Shown piece after piece: positions 1 through 5,704 of a stretch of 5,971 nt of DNA. Below the pieces are notes generated by a model. The model searched no databases, was not told the origin of the DNA, and saw only the letters and a list, made by a program, of their open reading frames with translations. Source of the DNA: Actinomycetota bacterium. Its GTDB lineage: Bacteria; Actinomycetota; Actinomycetes; Nanopelagicales; Nanopelagicaceae. The stretch spans positions 1 to 5,971 of the forward strand of contig RGOY01000079.1 of the NCBI GenBank assembly GCA_010028225.1, in the 5' to 3' direction. Both the position numbers and the translations under genes were made by a program. How positions within the stretch are numbered: the first letter of the stretch is position 1; every line of letters starts with the position of its first letter.

Positions 1-1124
1 AGATCCTTTGTCATCTTTCCGCTCTCAACGGTTTCAATGCATACGCGCTCTAGGGTTGTCGCAAAGTTAGCGACCTCTGGGGTGTTATCTAACTTAGCGC
101 GATGCTGTAGGCCTTGAGTCCAAGCAAAGATGGAAGCGATCGGATTCGTTGAAGTTGCTTTACCGGCTTGGTGATCTCGATAGTGGCGGGTAACAGTTCC
201 GTGTGCGGCTTCTGCTTCGACAGTCTTGCCATCCGGAGTCATTAGAACTGAGGTCATCAAGCCAAGTGAGCCATAACCTTGAGCGACGGTATCGCTCTGG
301 ACATCACCATCGTAATTCTTACAGGCCCAGATGTAGCCGCCTTCCCAACGAAGCGATGTGGCAACCATGTCATCAATTAGGCGATGGTCATATTCAAGAC
401 CATACTTCTTAAACTCATCCTTAAATTCACTCTCAAAAATCTCCGCAAAAATATCTTTGAAACGTCCATCGTATGCTTTCAGGATTGTGTTCTTTGTAGA
501 TAGATAAACGGGGTACTTTCTAACTAATCCATAATTAAATGATGCGCGAGCAAAGTCGCGAATGGATTGGTCGAGGTTGTACATTGTCATGGCAACACCG
601 GCACTTGGAAAATCAAAGACATTGAATTCCATCGGCTTTGAACCATCAGCAGGGGTAAATGTGACTGTTAGTTTTCCAGCCCCCGGGACTTTGAAATCAG
701 TAGCGCGGTATTGATCACCAAATGCGTGACGGCCAATGACGATTGGTTTGCTCCAATGAGGAATCAATCTCGGTACATTCTTAATGATGATTGGTTCACG
801 GAATATGACGCCTCCGAGAATGTTGCGAATGGTTCCGTTAGGCGACTTCCACATCTGCTTTAAATTGAACTCTTTTACCCGCGCCTCATCTGGGGTGATG
901 GTCGCGCACTTAACTCCAACGCCATGCTTCTTTATGGCGTTAGCGCTATCTATTGTTACCTGGTCATTAGTAGCGTCGCGATACTCGATTCCAAGGTCGT
1001 AATACTCAAGATTTATATCTAGATAAGGAAGAATTAACTGTTTCTTGATGAAGTCCCAAATGATTCGGGTCATTTCATCGCCATCTAGTTCAACGACTGT
1101 TCCTTGTACTTTGATCTTGGACAT
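1..1124 (-). CDS. icd: NADP-dependent isocitrate dehydrogenase, partial (C-terminus beyond left edge)
   Basis: Oxidatively decarboxylates isocitrate to 2-oxoglutarate with NADP+ in the cytoplasmic TCA cycle. I translated it by hand from the ATG at 1122-1124: 374 full codons plus two bases, open to the left edge. It belongs to the homodimeric type also found in eukaryotes and aligns without gaps to my memory of human IDH1 through Arg132. The substrate motif KSPNGTIRN lies at residues 93-101 (Ser94, Asn96, Arg100), followed by Arg109 and Arg132 in GRHAFGDQYRATD. STKNT holds Lys211. DDMVA begins at Asp251, and YDGDVQSD supplies metal-binding Asp274 and Asp278. HGTVTRH at 308-314, with Arg313 and His314, indicates NADP rather than NAD. 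The family is usually about 405 residues, so roughly 30 are missing at the window edge, not by truncation. The start lies 10 bases after the mdh stop and has a good ribosome-binding site, so it is very likely co-transcribed with mdh. Family call very secure. Confidence 0.97.
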   Translation of the reverse strand, partial: MSKIKVQGTVVELDGDEMTRIIWDFIKKQLILPYLDINLEYYDLGIEYRDATNDQVTIDSANAIKKHGVGVKCATITPDEARVKEFNLKQMWKSPNGTIRNILGGVIFREPIIIKNVPRLIPHWSKPIVIGRHAFGDQYRATDFKVPGAGKLTVTFTPADGSKPMEFNVFDFPSAGVAMTMYNLDQSIRDFARASFNYGLVRKYPVYLSTKNTILKAYDGRFKDIFAEIFESEFKDEFKKYGLEYDHRLIDDMVATSLRWEGGYIWACKNYDGDVQSDTVAQGYGSLGLMTSVLMTPDGKTVEAEAAHGTVTRHYRDHQAGKATSTNPIASIFAWTQGLQHRAKLDNTPEVANFATTLERVCIETVESGKMTKD

Positions 1125-1128
1125 GACT

Positions 1129-1133
1129 TCCTC
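1129..1133 (-). promoter_or_regulatory. Shine-Dalgarno site of icd
   Basis: GAGGA on the minus strand, inside the purine-rich run AGAGGAAG, lies 4 bases before the icd ATG. It fills the 10-base gap after the mdh stop and supports the start at 1124. Confidence 0.75.
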
Positions 1134-1134
1134 T

Positions 1135-2091
1135 CTAGAGATCTTTCACATCTGCTTGTTTCGAGCGGACTGCTTCCGCAGCTTTCTTCAATTCTTCCAA
1201 CTCTTGTGAAGTTAGTTTCCCTTCAACAACTTTATTTACGCCGACCCGCCCGATCTCAGCTTCGACACCAAGATAGACACCGCTAATTCCATATTCCCCT
1301 GTAACCCAAGCACATACGGGCATAACTTCACGCGAATCAGTTATAACCGCTCGAGCCATTCGTGCTGCCGCGGCAGAAGGTGCGTAGTAAGCAGATCCAG
1401 TCTTAAGTAGCGCAACTATCTCCGCTCCGCCATTTCTTGTTCGAGTGACCAATTCTTCAATTTCTGCGCTACTTAGTAACTCACTTAGAGCTTTTCCATT
1501 TACAGTGCAGCGACTTGGAACTGGGACCATGGTCTCACCGTGTGAGCCAAGGGTAAGAGTCTTTACCGATGCAACCGGGACATTCAATTTCTCAGCTACA
1601 AAATGAGTGAAGCGAGCGGTATCAAGCATTCCGGCTTGACCCATCACACGATTGTGCGGGAACTTTGATGCGATTTGGGCGAGAGCAGTCATTTCATCGA
1701 GTGGGTTGGATACAACAATCAAAACCGCATTGGGAGAATGTTTAGCGATGTTTTCGGCAACGCCACGAACGATGCCAGCGTTTACGCCAATCAAATCCAT
1801 ACGACTCATACCGGGCTTACGCGGTAGACCGGCTGTAATAACAACAACGTCAGAATTTGCCGTTGCTTCATAGCCCGCGCCATCCGCAGTTGTCGATTTA
1901 CCAACAAGTTTAGTTTCAAAACCCTCAATAGAACGAGATTGATTGATATCGAGTGCAATCCCCTCTGGTTTACCTTCGACAATATCGGTTAAAACAACTG
2001 TTTCGAAGATGTCATATTCTGCTAACCGAAGCGCGGTGGTTGAACCATAGAAACCAGCGCCAACTACAGTGACTTTCCCGGATCTACTCAT
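1135..2091 (-). CDS. mdh: Malate dehydrogenase, LDH-like type, NAD-dependent
   Basis: Interconverts malate and oxaloacetate with NAD in the TCA cycle; 318 residues, normal for the family. The Rossmann glycine motif GAGFYGS is at 11-17. Asp36, at the end of the second strand, favours NAD over NADP. The substrate loop reads AGLPRKPGMSR (87-97). Arg91 in this loop is the residue that separates malate from lactate dehydrogenases, which carry Gln there; Arg97 also binds substrate. SNPLD is at 128-132, catalytic Asp157 and substrate Arg160 are in GMLDTAR, and catalytic His184 is in LGSHGET. The overall pattern is the lactate-dehydrogenase-like MDH group. It is not the TGAAGQIGY type found in Mycobacterium and Streptomyces. 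The ATG at 2089-2091 is the only plausible start: six sense codons lie between the in-frame DUF3017 stop and this ATG, and none is a start codon. The ribosome-binding site is unusual and is listed separately. The gene ends 10 bases before icd. It could be named lactate dehydrogenase by a careless search, but Arg91 argues against that. Confidence 0.95.
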   Translation of the reverse strand: MSRSGKVTVVGAGFYGSTTALRLAEYDIFETVVLTDIVEGKPEGIALDINQSRSIEGFETKLVGKSTTADGAGYEATANSDVVVITAGLPRKPGMSRMDLIGVNAGIVRGVAENIAKHSPNAVLIVVSNPLDEMTALAQIASKFPHNRVMGQAGMLDTARFTHFVAEKLNVPVASVKTLTLGSHGETMVPVPSRCTVNGKALSELLSSAEIEELVTRTRNGGAEIVALLKTGSAYYAPSAAAARMARAVITDSREVMPVCAWVTGEYGISGVYLGVEAEIGRVGVNKVVEGKLTSQELEELKKAAEAVRSKQADVKDL

Positions 2092-2109
2092 AGCGGGAGA
2101 ACTTACCGG

Positions 2110-2316
2110 CTACCTCCGTGGAAGCGCCAATGCGACTGTTACTAGGGACACAATAAGAAGAACTTGAACCAATAGGTCCATTCTCCTGCGATTACGCAGA
2201 CCTGGAATTGAGTAGATCGCAAGTGCTACCGCGAGTGAAATTGCACCGAGGCGGACTGAGTAAATCGCCGAGACTCCGATTGAGATAGCCGCAAGTACTA
2301 GGGCGATGCGCTTCAA
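2110..2316 (-). CDS. DUF3017 small membrane protein
   Basis: A 68-residue, very hydrophobic protein with three likely membrane segments at about residues 3-20, 23-41 and 47-65. A basic stretch LRNRRRMD at 40-47 separates the second and third, and the protein ends in PRR. This shape, the short basic loop before the last helix and the position between folD and mdh match the actinobacterial DUF3017 family, whose function is unknown. The start is TTG at 2314-2316. It is supported by a GGGAGAG site 5 bases upstream and by the 4-base TTGA overlap with the folD stop; the next in-frame ATG is at residue 46 and would leave only the last helix. Its stop lies 18 bases before mdh and in the same frame as mdh. 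The protein has no catalytic motif. Family call rests on size, topology and context more than on residue identity. Confidence 0.85.
   Translation of the reverse strand: MKRIALVLAAISIGVSAIYSVRLGAISLAVALAIYSIPGLRNRRRMDLLVQVLLIVSLVTVALALPRR
2113..2117 (-). promoter_or_regulatory. Displaced Shine-Dalgarno-like GGAGG upstream of mdh
   Basis: A strong GGAGG lies directly before the TAG stop of the DUF3017 gene and 21 bases from the mdh ATG, much farther than the usual 5-10 bases. No ATG, GTG or TTG lies at a normal distance from it in any frame. Nearer the ATG there is only a weak GGTAAG at 10 bases spacing. It may help re-initiation after the upstream gene, or it may simply be coding sequence. 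Function is inferred. Confidence 0.35.
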
Positions 2317-3140
2317 ACTTTCTCTCCCAGTTCGATGACATTGCGAAGGAGCATCGCACGTGTCATCGGTCCAACGCCACCTGGAACAGGTGAATATGCC
2401 TCTACGACTTGGTAAACATTTGGATTTACATCACCCAATAACTTCTCGCCTTCACGCGTAAGTCCAACATCAATCACCACAGCTTTAGGTGTGACCATTT
2501 CTTTAGTTAAGAAGTGAGCTTTGCCAATCGCGGCGATAATTATGTCGGCTCGCTTAGTTAGTTCAGAGAGATTCTTTGTACCAGTATGGGTGAGGGTAAC
2601 CGTCGCATTTATTTTTTTCTGCGATAAGAGAAGGCCCAAAGGTCGGCCGACCGTTGCTCCTCGACCAATAACGACTACCTCTTTGCCAGCCCAGGCAATC
2701 TTGTTTCGCGAGAGTAACTCGATGATTGCTTGAGGAGTGCATGGATTGATGGTCGCTTGATTTAAAACTAATCTTCCTAAATTCAAAGGATGCAAACCAT
2801 CGGCATCCTTCTTTGGATTAATCGCTTCTAAAACTTTATTTACATTAATTCCTTCCGGTAGCGGAAGCTGAACTATAAATCCAGTGCACTTTGAATTCTC
2901 ATTTAACTCTTTAACTGCATCTAGAATCTCGGCTTCACTAGCCTTAGCTGGAAGGTCGATGCGAATTGAATCTATTCCGATTTCAGCGCAATCTCTATGT
3001 TTCCCCGCAACATAAGCGCGTGAACCTGGATCTTCCCCAACAAGAATTGTGCCCAATCCGTATTTCTTGCCCTTGAGTAAGTTTGAGAGCTCTGCCTTTA
3101 TCTCTTTGGCGGCTGCTCGCCCATCAAGGATTAATGCCAT
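2313..3140 (-). CDS. folD: Bifunctional methylenetetrahydrofolate dehydrogenase / methenyltetrahydrofolate cyclohydrolase
   Basis: Converts 5,10-methylene-tetrahydrofolate to 10-formyl-tetrahydrofolate in the cytoplasm by an NADP-dependent oxidation followed by hydrolysis. The protein has 275 residues, slightly below the usual ~285. The N-terminal catalytic domain shows SRAYVAGKHRDCAEIGI with Tyr43 and catalytic Lys47. VQLPLP is at 90-95, and KDADGLHP at 111-118 carries Asp114, the equivalent of the conserved active-site Asp. PCTPQAI at 133-139 leads into the nucleotide domain, where GRGATVGRP (159-167) is the NADP loop. Gly161 stands where many bacteria have Ser; I recall the Gly form from other actinobacteria. 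The signature PVPGGVGPMT is at 251-260. The ATG at 3138-3140 lies 9 bases after the purH stop and has no clear Shine-Dalgarno site, so translation probably depends on coupling to purH. It directly follows the enzyme that uses its product, 10-formyl-tetrahydrofolate. All key residues are present, so it should be active. Confidence 0.97.
   Translation of the reverse strand: MALILDGRAAAKEIKAELSNLLKGKKYGLGTILVGEDPGSRAYVAGKHRDCAEIGIDSIRIDLPAKASEAEILDAVKELNENSKCTGFIVQLPLPEGINVNKVLEAINPKKDADGLHPLNLGRLVLNQATINPCTPQAIIELLSRNKIAWAGKEVVVIGRGATVGRPLGLLLSQKKINATVTLTHTGTKNLSELTKRADIIIAAIGKAHFLTKEMVTPKAVVIDVGLTREGEKLLGDVNPNVYQVVEAYSPVPGGVGPMTRAMLLRNVIELGEKV
2322..2328 (-). promoter_or_regulatory. Shine-Dalgarno site that decides the TTG start of the DUF3017 gene
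   Basis: GGGAGAG on the minus strand, within the end of folD, lies 5 bases before the TTG at 2314-2316. This spacing is ideal and is the main reason for accepting a TTG start. Confidence 0.75.
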
Positions 3141-3149
3141 GAGTGAATT

Positions 3150-4565
3150 CTAGTTATGTGAGAAGTGGCGATTTGCCGCAAAATAAAGCGTAATTCCCAG
3201 TCGCTTGGCAGCAGTAATTATCTCCTCATCGCGAATGGATCCCTGTGGGGCGATAATTGCTTTCACCCCCGCTTGCGCAAGAATCTCTAAGCCATCTGGG
3301 AATGGGAAGAATCCATCGCTCGCAGCAACCGCGCTACGTGCCTTATCTCCTGCTCGAGCGAGCGCATTTTTTGCTGCTGCTACTCGACTAACTTCGCCCA
3401 TACCGATTCCGACAGTGGCCAAATTCTTTGCAATGACAATCGCGTTGCTACGAGTTCTGGCGACGCAGCGCCAAGCAAATTCCAAATCAGCCCTGCTCTT
3501 TTCGTCAGCTATTGCCCCAGAAACGATTTTCCAAGTAGAACTTGATTCAATTGCATCGAAGCTCTGAAAGAGAAATCCACCGTTAATCTCGCGCATGCTA
3601 AGAGTTTGTGACTCCCGCTTCTCAAGCACTAAGACTCGCATTTTCTTGCGCTGCGCAAGAAGGGAAAGCGCGGCACTTGAGTATGAAGGGGCAACTAACA
3701 CTTCATAGAACCCAGAGATAATCTCATTGGCTAACTTCTCATCCACTTCAAAATTAGTTGCAATTACTCCCCCGAAGGCTGAGATCGAATCTGATTCCAG
3801 AGCCTTCAAAAATGACTTGTGTGGATCGTTATCGCTAGCAACTCCACAGGGCGCTCCATGTTTAACAATTACAGTGGTGCGAAGTGAGTGATCGGATGCA
3901 ATTAGCGTGGCGCAATCGATATCCAGATAATTGTTAAATGAAAGTTGAGCGCCCTGAATCAGAGTCACACCCGCTACTCCGCGGGCACCTGCAACCGAGC
4001 CGTCTTGATGGGGGTTCTCTCCATAGCGAAGCGGAGTCGACATGCTTCTTAATATGGAAAGGTCATAGCGAGCAGTAGCTTCAAGCGCGCTCTTTGCTAG
4101 GTCATATCTAATCAACTCCAAAGTTCCTTGGGAAAGTGCCGCTTCAAATCCAGCATATTGGGATGGATCGGTAAGCACGGTAACGCTTCTGTGATTCTTT
4201 GCTGCTGCGCGTATCAGCGCTGGTCCGCCAATATCGAATTGTTCTTCGCTGTATAGATTTACAACAACCACCTCGATTGATTTTATGCCGCGTCTCTCAG
4301 CTTCAGTTAAATGGGCTGGATTCTCTCGATCAAAGAGAATAGCGCCATGTATAAGTGGATGGAGCGTCTTTACTCTTCCATCAAATATCTCCTCGGCGTT
4401 AGTGAACTCCGCGATTCGAGTTGCTGGAATCGAATGGCTTTCTAAATACGAGTGAGTTCCATCGGAGGCAAGAATCCTGTAATTATGCTTTAAAAGTAAT
4501 TTTGCGAGGTCGATTACTCCACTCTTGTTAGAAACCGAAAGTAGGGCCCACTTCTCCTCAAGCAT
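3150..4565 (-). CDS. purH: Bifunctional AICAR formyltransferase / IMP cyclohydrolase, compact form
   Basis: Catalyses the last two steps of IMP synthesis: formylation of AICAR with 10-formyl-tetrahydrofolate, then ring closure. The N-terminal cyclohydrolase domain (about 1-125) shows DGRVKTLHP (62-70, Lys66), NLY (103-105, Tyr105), DIGG (111-114, Asp111) and AAKNH (Lys123). The formyltransferase domain starts at RYGENPHQ (180-187) and has the catalytic pair Lys235-His236 in VKHGAPCGVAS. SAFGG is at 262-266, SNAIVIAKN at 373-381 and ASDGFFPFPDG at 415-425; the terminus is RHFSHN. All residues known to be critical are present. At 471 residues it is about 50 shorter than the usual ~520-530. Against E. 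coli PurH, as remembered, about 15 residues are missing after Tyr105 and about 28 in the linker before RYGEN. The usual STGGT near residue 35 reads ASDGT. The ATG overlaps the upstream stop by 8 bases and has AAGGAA 5 bases before it. No purN precedes it. Confidence 0.96.
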   Translation of the reverse strand: MLEEKWALLSVSNKSGVIDLAKLLLKHNYRILASDGTHSYLESHSIPATRIAEFTNAEEIFDGRVKTLHPLIHGAILFDRENPAHLTEAERRGIKSIEVVVVNLYSEEQFDIGGPALIRAAAKNHRSVTVLTDPSQYAGFEAALSQGTLELIRYDLAKSALEATARYDLSILRSMSTPLRYGENPHQDGSVAGARGVAGVTLIQGAQLSFNNYLDIDCATLIASDHSLRTTVIVKHGAPCGVASDNDPHKSFLKALESDSISAFGGVIATNFEVDEKLANEIISGFYEVLVAPSYSSAALSLLAQRKKMRVLVLEKRESQTLSMREINGGFLFQSFDAIESSSTWKIVSGAIADEKSRADLEFAWRCVARTRSNAIVIAKNLATVGIGMGEVSRVAAAKNALARAGDKARSAVAASDGFFPFPDGLEILAQAGVKAIIAPQGSIRDEEIITAAKRLGITLYFAANRHFSHN

Positions 4566-5694
4566 TGCGATTCCTTATTTTTGTCAGCAATTTTGGCGCA
4601 TAGATATAGAAAGCGCCACCGGCAAGTATCTCTAAAGTAACAACAATGGGAAGCGCCCACCAAATCGGTCCGACTGATGAAAGATTAGAAGATAGAAGTT
4701 CTCCACTCGTTGCCCTAGAGATTATAAAGAGCAATGCGAAGAGTATTAGCGTAAGCGAGAAATAGAAACGCTTCACTTCAACTAGATCTGCATAAGTGCG
4801 ACGACCGTAACTTGCTGCAAAAGTTCCAAGTGCCACTACAAGGGCAGCGAAGAGAAAGACTAACGAGTGACTATTGGTCGGTAGAGCACCAAGTATCGGA
4901 ATGGCCGGGATCTCATCGATGCGATGAGTAAAAGGTGAGAGCAGGCTGCCAGCTCCGATACTCACGCCACTACCTGCAACATAACTAAGGGCAGATACTG
5001 AGATATTTGGGATGTAGAGGATTTGGCCCAAGAGTAAAACTAAGCCACCGAAAATTCCGGGCTCTACCACCCTCGTTAGGTTAAGGACAACTTCAAAGTG
5101 ATATATCAATGATGCACTTAAGAGAATTGAGCCAATTCCTATTAACGCAACAACAATTATCCACGCGAGGCGAAGTGCGCGTTGCCATGGAAATTGCAGT
5201 TTGTGATTTGGTAGTGCTCCGCTCGCAATAAATATCGAAATATATGCAACGATAAGTAAGACTGGGATTGCTAAATAAAACGGAGCTTTCACAGTACCGC
5301 CCAGCGTCGGCAGGGCAAAAAGGTATGAAATGAGCGAGTAGCTAAGTGCAAGGACCAGAATGTAGTTGCGCTTATCTCGGCTGCTCTTTGGTGCTCCGAG
5401 TGTTTCAGTCATTCGTAGAAAGCCACTGCGCAAGGCAAAAAATGGAATTAAGAGAGCGCCGATAGGGAGAAAGGTTAGTGAACCCGAACTAGTGCTATCT
5501 GAAAGTGATAGTTGAAGAGGAACTTGATGCGCAGCAAGGAAAAACCAGAACGCCGCTCTGAGTGGATCTGCGGTGTTACCCGAAGAACTTCCCGCAGTAG
5601 CCCAAGCAACAAGGGATATAAAGGCAATCGGAAGAATTATTAGTGTGATGCTACGAATTCCTTGTTGGATACCAACTCGGAGAATTCGATTCAT
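4558..5694 (-). CDS. DUF6350 family polytopic membrane protein
   Basis: A 378-residue integral membrane protein of unknown function. Likely membrane segments lie at about residues 15-34, 45-60, 72-90, 111-130, 138-158, 173-197, 212-228, 232-250, 275-294, 309-326 and 343-366. The best family signature is at 229-272: PN (229-230), then SYVAGSGVSIGAG (237-249), then IPAIPILGALP (262-272). This is the conserved PN...G.G..G.G...P...P.LPLLAALP pattern I recall for actinobacterial DUF6350 proteins. An AFWFFLAAHQVPL segment (48-60) also fits. The position between sucD and purN/purH is the standard place for this family. Some genomes label it a cell-division membrane protein, but I see nothing in the sequence that shows that role. 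The start is ATG at 5692-5694, 7 bases after the sucD stop, with no clear Shine-Dalgarno site. The stop overlaps purH by 8 bases, so its expression is tied to purine synthesis genes. No signal peptide beyond the first helix and no enzyme motif were seen. Confidence 0.85.
   Translation of the reverse strand: MNRILRVGIQQGIRSITLIILPIAFISLVAWATAGSSSGNTADPLRAAFWFFLAAHQVPLQLSLSDSTSSGSLTFLPIGALLIPFFALRSGFLRMTETLGAPKSSRDKRNYILVLALSYSLISYLFALPTLGGTVKAPFYLAIPVLLIVAYISIFIASGALPNHKLQFPWQRALRLAWIIVVALIGIGSILLSASLIYHFEVVLNLTRVVEPGIFGGLVLLLGQILYIPNISVSALSYVAGSGVSIGAGSLLSPFTHRIDEIPAIPILGALPTNSHSLVFLFAALVVALGTFAASYGRRTYADLVEVKRFYFSLTLILFALLFIISRATSGELLSSNLSSVGPIWWALPIVVTLEILAGGAFYIYAPKLLTKIRNRNA
4571..4576 (-). 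promoter_or_regulatory. Shine-Dalgarno site of purH
   Basis: AAGGAA on the minus strand, inside the end of the DUF6350 gene, lies 5 bases before the purH ATG (4563-4565). It supports the start that overlaps the upstream stop by 8 bases (ATGCTTGA). Confidence 0.7.
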
Positions 5695-5704
5695 TACATT
5701 ACTA
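5694..5704 (-). other. sucD / DUF6350 junction with tandem stops and an ATG-TAA start-stop
   Basis: On the minus strand the sequence reads TAGTAATGTAA and runs into the next ATG. The sucD TAG is followed in frame by TAA. In another frame an ATG (5697-5699) is followed at once by TAA (5694-5696), whose last A is the first base of the DUF6350 start codon. There is no Shine-Dalgarno site here, so initiation probably relies on ribosomes ending sucD. The layout is seen directly; its role is inferred. Confidence 0.5.

Noticed and set aside
203..412. Plus-strand open frame opposite icd
   Set aside because: The minus strand here encodes the unmistakable active-site and NADP motifs of isocitrate dehydrogenase; the plus-strand product is a low-sense Arg/His/Ser-rich peptide.
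784..1286. Plus-strand open frames at 784-1002 and 1104-1286
   Set aside because: Both are shadows of icd and mdh; neither resembles a protein family.
1652..1873. Plus-strand open frame opposite mdh
   Set aside because: Shadow of a strongly conserved mdh region with no initiation signal.
1135..2091. Possible lactate dehydrogenase
   Set aside because: Arg91 in the substrate loop (PRKPGMSR) indicates malate/oxaloacetate, where lactate dehydrogenases carry Gln, and the neighbours are TCA genes.
2092..2109. Possible promoter or terminator between the DUF3017 gene and mdh, the largest gap
   Set aside because: Only 18 bases, no T-run and no convincing -10/-35 pair; the short possible hairpin lacks terminator features.
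2521..2733. Plus-strand open frame opposite folD
   Set aside because: Shadow of the folD nucleotide-binding domain.
3205..3567. A 120-codon open frame on the plus strand, the longest antisense frame
   Set aside because: It lies wholly opposite purH, has no ribosome-binding site or recognisable domain, and its composition is what the complement of purH codons gives.
4558..4700. Possible purN remnant or fusion at the end of the DUF6350 gene
   Set aside because: The C-terminus is a membrane helix followed by a short basic tail; no GAR transformylase motif is present in any frame I checked.
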